From positions 1-25,931 of the forward strand of contig CAMWQQ010000001.1 of NCBI GenBank assembly GCA_947176455.1: a stretch of 25,931 nucleotides of DNA, written 5' to 3'. The notes under the pieces were generated by a model, which did no database searches, was not told the origin of the DNA, and saw only the letters and a list, made by a program, of their open reading frames with translations. The position numbers and the translations under genes were made by a program. This DNA comes from an uncultured Odoribacter sp. (GTDB lineage Bacteria; Bacteroidota; Bacteroidia; Bacteroidales; Marinifilaceae). Position 1 is the first letter of the stretch; each line of letters opens with the position of its first letter. Shown in pieces: positions 8,041-15,665 of the stretch.

Positions 8041-8058
8041 ATTAATTATATAATTTTG
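8029..8058 (+). promoter_or_regulatory. Promoter of the cobalamin-regulated operon
   Basis: TTG (8029-8031), 19 bases, then TAATTTTG (8051-8058) match the Bacteroidetes promoter consensus. Transcription would start near 8065, about 30 bases before the riboswitch aptamer. Confidence 0.6.
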
Positions 8059-8092
8059 CCCGCAAATAATGATTTTTATGTGTTGATTTACA

Positions 8093-8310
8093 GTCTGTAG
8101 TCATTCGCTAGGGAATCAGGTGAAAATCCTGAACAGATCCACTGCTGTAAGTTTCATCCAACTTTTTGAACCGTGCAGTCCACTGTTTCGATGAGAAATG
8201 GGAAGGACGTTCAAAAAGGAAACAAGTCAGAAAACCTGCTACACATAGAAATGTTTAACGTTCAAGGGGAAGGAGAACGTTAACGCTGATGCATATCGTG
8301 TGTTAAGCCT
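8093..8310 (+). ncRNA. Cobalamin riboswitch with expression-platform hairpin
   Basis: The conserved core is clear: TAGGGAATCAGGTGAAAATC (8109-8128), the segment CACTGCTGTAAG, then CCACTG followed by GGGAAGG (8200-8206), and the B12 box AGTCAGAAAACCTGC (8225-8239). P1 can form from TGTAG (8096-8100) and CTACA (8239-8243). A peripheral arm has a perfect 10-base stem, CTTTTTGAAC (8162-8171) with GTTCAAAAAG (8209-8218). Downstream, TTAACGTTC (8255-8263) pairs perfectly with GAACGTTAA (8275-8283) around an 11-base purine loop. That hairpin is the likely expression platform. There is no U-run after it, so control is more likely at translation than at termination. It precedes the first lipoprotein gene and should lower expression when B12 is plentiful. 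Confidence 0.93.
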
Positions 8311-8348
8311 TTTCATTCGCTATTCCCTTTGATTTAATTGAAAAAGCA

Positions 8349-9497
8349 ATGCGGTCAAAGAGGTTGTTTCGTTGTGCTGTCGCCTTGTGGCTCTGTGCAT
8401 CTGTTCTGGCGTGTGACAAAGAGGGAACGCCCTATCCCGGGGGAGACTTTTCAAAATTAGGGGAAATCGAAGCCCTTGTGCTCAACGAGGGAAGAATCAA
8501 CACGAACACCGGAGGCATTTCCTTGATTTACAAGGACAAGAACGTCATCGCGGACGTATTCCAGGAGGTCAACCAGCGCCCGCTGGGAGACGTGGCGCAA
8601 TCTATCACGATGATAAACGGCAAATACTTCGTGGCGTTGGACAATTCAAAGAAAATAGAAGTGGTCGATCCCCGGACGTTTGCCTCCTTGGGCACCATTT
8701 TTTACGAACAGGCGGGAAGTCCGCGTCAAATCGTACCCATTTCAGACACGGAAGCGGTCGTTTCCGACCTGAGGCAACAGTTGGTCCGCATCCGGACGGT
8801 GCCTCCCTACGGGAAGCCGTTGGAATACATTTCCGTGCCGAGGTGGATAGAATACCTCGTGTCGACGGGAAACAAAGTGTTCGGTATGACGCAAGGAGGC
8901 CTGTACGTTTTCGACGTCAAGGCTATCAACAAGGCGTCCGCTCGGGTCATCAAGGAGGTGTACAACGAAGAATACACGAAAACTTGCCGGATGCTGGTCG
9001 ATAAGAACGGGATGATTTGGGGGTTGATGAACCGGAAGGAAGCGGGAGCGGTGACGGGCGTCACGCTGAAATGCGTGGACCCGGCGCGGGAAAAAGTGGT
9101 ACGGTCTCATACGTTGCCTTTTGAAAAACCGGAAAACGCGACGGCCGGAGAAGTCATCGGCCACATCAATTACAACCGGACGGACATCGACCCCACAGGC
9201 ACGTGGATTTATTTTAACGTGAAGACCCGAGTGGCGGAAACTCAGGGGACGAAGGAACAACAGAGCGTATATCGGATGAATGTCGATACGGGGGAATTTG
9301 AGCATTATTACGACCTGCCGGGTGTCGGTATGATGTTCGGATTTGCCGTCAGTCCCGACGGAGAGGTCTATTTGTGCGATTGCCTGGACTACACGGCGCA
9401 AAGGGGGTATGTGCGTCATTACCTGAAAGACGGTACGGTTCTCAGCCACCGGGTGGGGATTTATCCCAGCCAGGTTTACTTTCCGGAATGCCGATAA
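8349..9497 (+). CDS. BtuG-like surface lipoprotein, DUF5074/YncE-type beta-propeller
   Basis: A 382-residue lipoprotein. The signal peptide ends in the lipobox VLAC (cysteine 22), followed by DKE, an acidic stretch like the Bacteroidota signal for export to the cell surface. The mature part has repeated propeller-blade patterns, for example LNEGRINTNTGG, LGDVAQSITMINGKYFVALD and SKKIEVVDPRTF. These are characteristic of the propeller lipoproteins (BtuG in Bacteroides) that capture cobalamin and sit on the BtuB receptor. The riboswitch upstream and the btuB-type gene 13 bases downstream support that role. The DUF5074 assignment is from memory of the family, and the substrate is inferred. Confidence 0.8.
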   Translation: MRSKRLFRCAVALWLCASVLACDKEGTPYPGGDFSKLGEIEALVLNEGRINTNTGGISLIYKDKNVIADVFQEVNQRPLGDVAQSITMINGKYFVALDNSKKIEVVDPRTFASLGTIFYEQAGSPRQIVPISDTEAVVSDLRQQLVRIRTVPPYGKPLEYISVPRWIEYLVSTGNKVFGMTQGGLYVFDVKAINKASARVIKEVYNEEYTKTCRMLVDKNGMIWGLMNRKEAGAVTGVTLKCVDPAREKVVRSHTLPFEKPENATAGEVIGHINYNRTDIDPTGTWIYFNVKTRVAETQGTKEQQSVYRMNVDTGEFEHYYDLPGVGMMFGFAVSPDGEVYLCDCLDYTAQRGYVRHYLKDGTVLSHRVGIYPSQVYFPECR

Positions 9498-9510
9498 TCA
9501 AGCAGGAGTT

Positions 9511-11532
9511 ATGTTGAAGCAGGTGAAAACGGGATTGGGCATTTGCATTGCCCTGTGCGCCGGAATGCAGGTTCGGGCGCAACAGAAGGACTCCATTGCG
9601 ATGTACGGGGTCATCGACACGGTGCATATCGTCAGCCGGCGCGTACAATATGCCAACGAGGCGAACGCGGGGGCGAGAGTGAGCCGTATAGACCCGGAAG
9701 TCTTGCAGGAGAACAAGACCCGTTCATTGGCGGAACTCCTCACCGAACACACAACAATCTATATAAAGAGCCTCGGAATGGGTGCCTTGTCTACGGCATC
9801 GTTCCGGGGGGCAAGCCCTTCCGAGACCCGGGTGAACTGGAACGGAATCAACATCACCCCGCCGATGTCGGGAACATTCGATTTTTCGCAGATACCGGTG
9901 TTTTTTACGGACAACATCAACCTCTACTACGGGGGCAGTCACGTGAAAAACGGCACGGGAGCCATTGGCGGTAGCGTCAATCTGTTCACCACCCCCGATT
10001 GGCACAAGGGCGTCACGGGAAAGGTGCTGGGTGAATACGGTTCATACGGCACCTGTACCGTCGGCGCGCAAGTGAAGGCGGGCGGGCAAAAATCGAGTTT
10101 CAAGACCCGGCTGTACTACCAGCATTCGGATAACGACTACACCTACGTGAACAAGGTATTGACGAACGACCCCTTCCGAGAGAAACGCCGGGATGCCGAC
10201 TACACGCAGTGGTCGGCGATGCAGGAAGGCTATTTCCGCCTCTCCCCCGATGTGCGGTTGACGGCAATCGCCTGGTACCAGGAAGGAGAACGGATGTTGC
10301 CCCCGGCATTGGGAGTCGTCAACCAGACGCACGAGAAACAGCGGGAAACAAATGTCCGGGGCTATCTCGGACTGGATTTCACGCGTCATATCCACGACCT
10401 TCAGGTGAAGACGGCAGGACAGTTTTACCGGCAGAAGTACGACAAATGGTATGCCGGCGGGATGTTCGACCCCGAGGGAAACAAAAACCAGTCGCAAACC
10501 TGGCAGGGAATTGTCAATTACACCTGTACGCCGTTGCGAAATCTCATATTGGGGTCGAGCCTCACCTATTCCCACGATTGGATACGGGTGAGCAGTTACA
10601 TCGACATTGACTCGTCGAAATACATCCTGGAAGACGTGGATTACGACATTCCCGTGGTGGAACCCCCGTTTTGTCATCCTCGGAACGTGCTGTCGTGGCA
10701 GGTGTCGGCGATGTGGAAGCCGGTGAAACGACTCTCGCTCAACGGACAATATCTGTTTGAGCGGAACGACAGACGGAACGTATCCACTTGGTCGGCAGGG
10801 CTGGTATGCTATCCTTACGAAAGGGATTTGCAGGTGAAAGGAAGTGTGGCGTACAATTACCGCTTTCCGAGTATGAACGACCTCTATTGGCGTCCGGGAG
10901 GCAATCCGGACGTAAAACCGGAAAAAGGATATTCGTATGACGTTGCCGTGGCATACCGGAAACAGCTGTGCCGGGGATTGTCGTTGGATGCCGAGGTTGC
11001 GGGCTACCTGATGTATATCGACGACTGGATTCTGTGGTTGCCCAAGGACGGGAATCAATGGGTGTGGACACCGCAGAACCACCGGAACGTGCGTTCGGAA
11101 GGCGTGGAACTGTTCGGCAAGCTGACGTATGAAATCGGCGACCTGAGGGTAGGCGTTTCGGGCAATTACAATTGGTCGCAATCCCGGACCCGCAAGAAAA
11201 GGCACGAGGACGACGGGTCGTTTATGAAACAGATACCCTACGTGCCCCGCTTCAAATGGAACACGAGGGTCTCCGCCGATTACCGGGGGGCTTTTTGCTC
11301 GTGGCAGGTCACGTATATCGGACGTCGGTTTATCACCACCGACCAGGAATATGCCACCGACCCTTATGCGGTGCAGAACCTGCAGGCGGGGTATCGCCAC
11401 AAATTCGGCAACGGGATGTGCCTGACCCCTTCGGTTCGGGTGGACAACCTGCTGGACGCCTATTACGAGTCCACGCAATACTACCCGATGCCCCTGCGGA
11501 ATTGTTTATTTTCTGTGATACTGGAATTCTAG
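9511..11532 (+). CDS. btuB: TonB-dependent cobalamin receptor, BtuB type
   Basis: A 673-residue outer-membrane receptor. Residues 1-23 form a signal peptide (cleavage after VRA). A TonB-box-like segment IDTVHIVS follows at 35-42. The plug domain (about 50-165) has typical SLAELLTEHTTIYIKSLGMG, ATASFRG-like STASFRGASPSETRVNWNG (split: STASFRG, SPSETRVNWNG) and YYGGSHVKNGTGAIGGSVNL (144-157 region) motifs. The remainder is a 22-strand-type barrel ending LFSVILEF, with the terminal phenylalanine needed for barrel assembly. There is no N-terminal carboxypeptidase-like extension, unlike SusC proteins. Its length and plug resemble BtuB, and the riboswitch and BtuG-like neighbour support cobalamin as substrate. 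TonB-ExbBD and btuCDF are not in the window. Confidence 0.9.
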   Translation: MLKQVKTGLGICIALCAGMQVRAQQKDSIAMYGVIDTVHIVSRRVQYANEANAGARVSRIDPEVLQENKTRSLAELLTEHTTIYIKSLGMGALSTASFRGASPSETRVNWNGINITPPMSGTFDFSQIPVFFTDNINLYYGGSHVKNGTGAIGGSVNLFTTPDWHKGVTGKVLGEYGSYGTCTVGAQVKAGGQKSSFKTRLYYQHSDNDYTYVNKVLTNDPFREKRRDADYTQWSAMQEGYFRLSPDVRLTAIAWYQEGERMLPPALGVVNQTHEKQRETNVRGYLGLDFTRHIHDLQVKTAGQFYRQKYDKWYAGGMFDPEGNKNQSQTWQGIVNYTCTPLRNLILGSSLTYSHDWIRVSSYIDIDSSKYILEDVDYDIPVVEPPFCHPRNVLSWQVSAMWKPVKRLSLNGQYLFERNDRRNVSTWSAGLVCYPYERDLQVKGSVAYNYRFPSMNDLYWRPGGNPDVKPEKGYSYDVAVAYRKQLCRGLSLDAEVAGYLMYIDDWILWLPKDGNQWVWTPQNHRNVRSEGVELFGKLTYEIGDLRVGVSGNYNWSQSRTRKKRHEDDGSFMKQIPYVPRFKWNTRVSADYRGAFCSWQVTYIGRRFITTDQEYATDPYAVQNLQAGYRHKFGNGMCLTPSVRVDNLLDAYYESTQYYPMPLRNCLFSVILEF

Positions 11533-11562
11533 GTAATAATAACAAAATGTAGAACTAAAAAA

Positions 11563-12936
11563 ATGAAAGTGATGAAAAAGTATGTTTATCTGTTGATTTT
11601 AGGAGGATTTGTGTGTGGTCTGTTCGCTTCGTGCCAGGACGAAAAGGAAAAATATATTCCGACGCCTCCCGTTGTGTCTATCGAGAATTTAAGCGAACTG
11701 GATGCAGTGCCCCAGGACGACTCGATTGTCTTGAAAGCCAACGTGGAAAGTCCGCTGGAAACCACGCTGAACTGGTTCGTAAACGGAGAAGAAACGTCCA
11801 CGGATTCGGTCTATGTGTTTAAAGCCAACGAACTGGGACAGTTTGAAGTAAAATTGACCGCCACGAATGCGGACGGGGAAGTTTCTGCCGTGTTGCCGGT
11901 CGAAGTGTATGGAAAATACAAATACGGGACATTCGTTTTGAATGAGGGAAGACAGCTCAGAGGAATCCCGGGAACTCTTGTGTTCATCAATCCCAAGGGA
12001 GAGATTACGGACAGCGTCTATTACAAGGAAAACGGAGCTTCTCTCGGTATCACCACTCAAGATTTATTCATTAAAAACAATAAATTGTACCTCATTTCTC
12101 AAAGAGGTGGGGAGGACGGAGGTTTCTTAACGATTCTAAATGCTGAAACATTGAAAAAGGAGCGTTCTTATCAGGATGAGTTTAGTGAGATACAACCCAC
12201 CACGCATCTTGTCGTTTTGGGCGATGACGATATTTATGTGCGCTCGGAAGGGAAAGGCATATACCGTTTCACCCCGTCTACCGGGACATTGACGCTCATA
12301 GAGAACACCAAGGGAGCCAATAAGACCACAATGGCTGTTGCGGACGGGAAAGTTTTCGTTGTCAATGGTAGCAAATTGCAGGTGATAGAAGCAGGGCAGA
12401 CTGCCGTTTCAAAAGAAATCACGGCGACCGGAGCGATTGCCAGCGTGATTCCTTCTGCGGACGGGAATATCTGGTTCTGTTGCAGTGCGACAAAAGAAGA
12501 ACCGGCAAAAATAATGAAACTGAATGCCAAGGATTACACGGTTCAGGAAAATGCAATCGAGGATGAAACTGCCACAACGATCTTGAGGGGAGGATTTTTT
12601 GCCTCTCCTTACATTACGGCAAAAGGAGATACGTTGTATATGGGAAATATGTCTAAGCCGATGCCCGTTTGCCGGCACATCTTTAGCCAGAAAAAAACGG
12701 ACCTTTTGGGAAATATAATGGAAGGACTGGAAAATGTGATGACGATGTACAATGGCATCGCCGTTCATCCGATAACCGGAGAAATCTATGTCAATGTGAT
12801 TAAGGCATACGGAAGAGACCCCGAAAACAAAATCTGTGTGTTTGGGGTGGACAACGATCAATTGACTTTCAAGAAAAGCTATCACGGTTATACGGTTAAT
12901 CCTGCCGGAATATTCTTCACCTACAACTTCAAATAA
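11563..12936 (+). CDS. Lipoprotein with N-terminal Ig/PKD-like domain and a DUF5074-type beta-propeller
   Basis: A 457-residue lipoprotein. The lipobox LFASC places the lipid on cysteine 24, followed by QDEKEK, again like a surface-export signal. Residues about 35-115 form an Ig/PKD-like domain (PPVVSIENLSELDAVPQDD, LNWFVNGEETSTDSVYVF, GQFEVKLTATNADGEVSAVL). The propeller follows from about 118, starting YGTFVLNEG like the first gene of the operon. ATG at 11563 is used; MKKYVYLL at 11572 is an equally good start. It lies 30 bases after btuB, so it is probably in the same B12-controlled transcript. A second cobalamin-binding BtuG-like protein is likely; a different corrinoid preference is possible. 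Confidence 0.78.
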   Translation: MKVMKKYVYLLILGGFVCGLFASCQDEKEKYIPTPPVVSIENLSELDAVPQDDSIVLKANVESPLETTLNWFVNGEETSTDSVYVFKANELGQFEVKLTATNADGEVSAVLPVEVYGKYKYGTFVLNEGRQLRGIPGTLVFINPKGEITDSVYYKENGASLGITTQDLFIKNNKLYLISQRGGEDGGFLTILNAETLKKERSYQDEFSEIQPTTHLVVLGDDDIYVRSEGKGIYRFTPSTGTLTLIENTKGANKTTMAVADGKVFVVNGSKLQVIEAGQTAVSKEITATGAIASVIPSADGNIWFCCSATKEEPAKIMKLNAKDYTVQENAIEDETATTILRGGFFASPYITAKGDTLYMGNMSKPMPVCRHIFSQKKTDLLGNIMEGLENVMTMYNGIAVHPITGEIYVNVIKAYGRDPENKICVFGVDNDQLTFKKSYHGYTVNPAGIFFTYNFK

Positions 12937-12941
12937 CGGGT

Positions 12942-13949
12942 ATGAAACAGGACTTGCTCTATGTTTGGCTGATGCTCGTTTTCGGGTTGGCGAATGGAGC
13001 CTGTACCGATTGTCGTGAAGGGAACGGAGAAGGGGGCGATGCCCCCTGGCTCTCTGTTCCGGAAGTGACGGTTCAGAATCTGGACTTGAAAAACGTCATC
13101 CTGCCGGAGCAGACGGTTCGGTTGAGGGCGAACATCCTCCAGGCGGGGAAGGCGGACATTCAGTGGTTTGTCGATGACGCGAAAGTTTCGACGGACACGA
13201 TATATGCGTTTTCGTCTGCCGTGGAGGGAACCTTCCGGGTCAAGGCGACGGTTTCCAACAGCCTCGGGGAGTCGACGGACAGCATAAAAATTCGGGTCGT
13301 GGACGGATTCGGAATGGCAGACATCACGAACTGGACGGGCGAAGGTGAAAATCAGGCAGTGCTGGCGATACAATGGGTGTCCGAAAAAGTGGAAGACCTA
13401 TTGCATCCCAATGATGAGGATGTTTTTTTCCGCGCCTGGGGATACAAATGGAACTCCGCGGACGAACGCACGGGATACGATATGATTGAGGCGATTGCCC
13501 GAAAAGACCCCCGACTGTTTGTGCTTGTCGTGGAGGAAGAAAACCAGGGAATCGTGGTCAAGGGATTCGGATATGACGGGAACGGAGACGGCAGGCTGGA
13601 GATAAAAAGTGCCGATGCCGATGCGCAAAACGGCATTCTCCTGACGGAAGCGGATTTCATTGACGGCATTTGCCAGTTGCAGGACGAAAAGGCAAACATT
13701 GACGGTTTCGCCGTACTTTCCGAGGGAGACTATTGGATTGGAGGCTGGAAAGAAGCATACACCTCTTATTGGCTGGCAAGCGGAGATGCCGTGTTGGACC
13801 CGGACGAATACGAGTATTCCAATTTCCACGCCCACAATCGTACCTTGGAAAACAAAAGCTGGGATGCCTGGACATTGTCGCCGATTAATTCGGCGGAAAG
13901 CAATATGCTTCCGAAACCGGCATTGCTGAAACCGGCTCCGGGCAATTGA
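12942..13949 (+). CDS. Lipoprotein with Ig/PKD-like domain and an unassigned C-terminal domain; candidate corrinoid-binding protein
   Basis: A 335-residue protein starting 5 bases after the preceding gene. The signal peptide leads to NGAC (cysteine 21), a somewhat weak lipobox with Asn at -3. Residues about 37-122 repeat the Ig-like domain of the preceding protein (VPEVTVQNLDLKNVILPEQ, IQWFVDDAKVSTDTIYAF, GTFRVKATVSNSLGESTDSI). The C-terminal domain (about 130-335) is rich in Trp, Tyr, Gly and acids, with AVLAIQW, AWGYKWN, GYDMIEAIARKDPRLF, GFGYDGNGDG, YWIGGWKEAYTSYW and SWDAWTLSP. I have an impression of this pattern from other B12-linked and PEP-CTERM proteins but cannot name a family. BtuH-type B12-binding lipoproteins are one possibility. 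It closes the riboswitch operon. Confidence 0.7.
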   Translation: MKQDLLYVWLMLVFGLANGACTDCREGNGEGGDAPWLSVPEVTVQNLDLKNVILPEQTVRLRANILQAGKADIQWFVDDAKVSTDTIYAFSSAVEGTFRVKATVSNSLGESTDSIKIRVVDGFGMADITNWTGEGENQAVLAIQWVSEKVEDLLHPNDEDVFFRAWGYKWNSADERTGYDMIEAIARKDPRLFVLVVEEENQGIVVKGFGYDGNGDGRLEIKSADADAQNGILLTEADFIDGICQLQDEKANIDGFAVLSEGDYWIGGWKEAYTSYWLASGDAVLDPDEYEYSNFHAHNRTLENKSWDAWTLSPINSAESNMLPKPALLKPAPGN

Positions 13950-13979
13950 AATAAAAATGGGCAGGAGACGGAATAAAAG

Positions 13980-14034
13980 TTTCCCCTAAAAAAGGACAGA
14001 AATTCAAAATCTTTCCTTTTTCAGGGGAAATTTT
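13980..14034. terminator. Bidirectional intrinsic terminator between converging genes
   Basis: A 17-base stem with one mismatch: TTTCCCCTAAAAAAGGA (13980-13996) pairs with TCCTTTTTCAGGGGAAA (14014-14030) around a 17-base loop. TTTT follows on the plus strand, and a T-rich stretch follows on the minus strand. It ends the B12 operon and the facing barrel gene. Confidence 0.85.
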
Positions 14035-14045
14035 GCGTAATGACG

Positions 14046-14924
14046 TTAAATCGTGACGCCGAACCCTATCGTGTACAAGTGTAAATCCGAAAAGTTCTTG
14101 TCCTTGAACATATCGGTCAGCGTGTAACTGCCCCAGAGGTTGACCCTCCTGTAACCGATACGGACGACGGCATCGGCTTTGAAAGGCACCATATTGAAAT
14201 TTCCGCTGTTTTTCTTCTTGTACTTATGACCGCTCTCCGAATCATAGACGACTTTGGTCTTGGTGTGCATCCGCACGCCTCCCATAAGACCTCCGGCAAT
14301 GTACATCCTTTTGCAACGGGAAAGTTTTTGAGGGAACTGGACTTCCAAGAGCAACGGAATGGACAAGTACAGGTTTTTCAATGAACTACGCCGGATTTCC
14401 TGGATTTTCGTGTATTCATCCAATGGTCGGATGATTCCCAGATTTCCGTTGGATTTCAGCAGGGACACATTGTCATTGTTAAACCGCAGACGCTGGTATT
14501 CCAGCCCCAAACCGGTCGTCAAGCCGAAATTGTTGCGCTTGGACAGGCTGATGTCATACCTCAAGAGCTTGAATTGCATCGCGAAAGAAGCACCCCAGTC
14601 CAACTCCAGGTCTTTGCGGGCTTCAGGCAAATGGGCATAGTTGACAAAACCGAAATTGAATCCGCGCCAGTGGCTCCTGAAAGCGGTTCCGCTCCTTTGG
14701 TGCTGGGCTTTGCTTTGCCTGGTGGCGTTTTGACCGATGTAGAACAATTCAGAGACGCTACGGCTTTTTTGTATCGTGTCAATCTTGCCGGAAGTGTCCT
14801 GTATCATCGTGTATTTCTCAGAAATGAGTCGCCTTTCTTTGGGCAGATTCACCGAATCCCGGGCATCTTGCGCCCGAAGCGAAGAGACAACGCCGATACA
14901 GAGTAAAAACAAAATAATTTTCAT
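14046..14924 (-). CDS. Outer-membrane beta-barrel protein, PorT-like
   Basis: A 292-residue exported protein. I start it at 14924, giving MKIILFLLCIGVVSSLRAQ, a clean signal peptide; an in-frame ATG at 14957 adds 11 polar residues in front and is less likely. The N-terminal third (to about residue 90) is polar, with QKSRSVSELFYIG. The rest alternates in barrel fashion: GFNFGFVNYAHL, YDISLSKRNNFGLTTGLGLEY, SLKNLYLSIPLLLEVQF, MYIAGGLMGGVRM, FKADAVVRIGYRRVNLWGSY and LYTIGFGVTI. This resembles the outer-membrane beta-barrel/PorT-like families of Bacteroidota, whose roles are mostly unknown. It faces the B12 operon and shares its terminator; nothing ties it to cobalamin. Confidence 0.65.
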   Translation of the reverse strand: MKIILFLLCIGVVSSLRAQDARDSVNLPKERRLISEKYTMIQDTSGKIDTIQKSRSVSELFYIGQNATRQSKAQHQRSGTAFRSHWRGFNFGFVNYAHLPEARKDLELDWGASFAMQFKLLRYDISLSKRNNFGLTTGLGLEYQRLRFNNDNVSLLKSNGNLGIIRPLDEYTKIQEIRRSSLKNLYLSIPLLLEVQFPQKLSRCKRMYIAGGLMGGVRMHTKTKVVYDSESGHKYKKKNSGNFNMVPFKADAVVRIGYRRVNLWGSYTLTDMFKDKNFSDLHLYTIGFGVTI

Positions 14925-15040
14925 AGTCGGAATGTTTGAATGTTTTTCAATTTTCACGGGAAATAGAAATGATTGTTTGCCCTTGTTTGATTTTGTGATG
15001 CTAAATATAGTGAAAAGCCCTTAATCGGCACTTCTCTTTT

Positions 15041-15568
15041 TCAGTTTTTCTTTTCTGCGTCAGGAAGAAATGAAACGGAATTAAAGAAAATATCCTTTTC
15101 CTTTTTCAAGATTTCCGAATGCCTTGTTCTTCCTCCTATCACAATCTGATAAATATAATTCTCTCTAAAGATAAATCTTTTAAAATAGGTCATTTCATAA
15201 TCATCTTTAATAATCGTATATTCGATTTCCTTGATGAGCATATTCTCGTAAGGAACAGTACTTTCCCTTTTTATCATCGCGTTTTCTATGTTCATCGTGC
15301 TGTTTTTTAGTCCTTCGTAAAACAGCAGTGCCGTTTCTTCGGTGAGCTGGACTTTCTTGGGGCTTAGATCCGAACAGACCACGCCGGCAATGCAGGTCAG
15401 GTCTTTCGCCACGTATATGGAGGAAGGAATGCCCTGGATGATTTCCTTCGTCTTTTGCGGAACATTCGGCAGGAGAAAAGAAATCTTTTCATCGGTCTGG
15501 ACGCGTTGCCAGTTGTCGGTTTGCGGAAAAAAGGGGAGCAGTGCCAGAAGTATTTTGAACAATAACAT
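15041..15568 (-). CDS. Small exported protein of unknown function
   Basis: A 175-residue protein with a short signal peptide (MLLFKILLALLPFFPQ) and one domain after it. The start of the mature part, WQRVQTDEKISFLLPNVPQKTKE, and a strand-rich centre (IKEIEYTIIKDDYEMTYFKRFIF, ENYIYQIVIGG) suggest an alpha/beta secreted domain. I do not recognise the family. It lies 116 bases upstream of the barrel gene on the same strand, so the two might be co-expressed. It is divergent from dusB. Confidence 0.6.
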   Translation of the reverse strand: MLLFKILLALLPFFPQTDNWQRVQTDEKISFLLPNVPQKTKEIIQGIPSSIYVAKDLTCIAGVVCSDLSPKKVQLTEETALLFYEGLKNSTMNIENAMIKRESTVPYENMLIKEIEYTIIKDDYEMTYFKRFIFRENYIYQIVIGGRTRHSEILKKEKDIFFNSVSFLPDAEKKN

Positions 15569-15599
15569 AGAAAGCAGTGTTTAGTTGCGTAATAATGTC

Positions 15600-15607
15600 T
15601 ATTTTTG
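15600..15607 (+). promoter_or_regulatory. Possible promoter -7 element for dusB
   Basis: TATTTTTG matches TAnnTTTG and lies about 58 bases before the chosen ATG. The nearest upstream TTG (15585-15587) is only 12 bases away, too close, so only half of the promoter is visible. Confidence 0.3.
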
Positions 15608-15665
15608 TTGTAAAAATAGGGCATTTGCGTCGAAACAGAAAACGATAAGATTTAAAAATAGTTAT

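Noticed and set aside
10042..11478. A 478-codon minus-strand open frame opposite btuB
   Set aside because: The sense strand encodes a complete TonB receptor; the reverse reading is an Arg/His/Pro-rich shadow.
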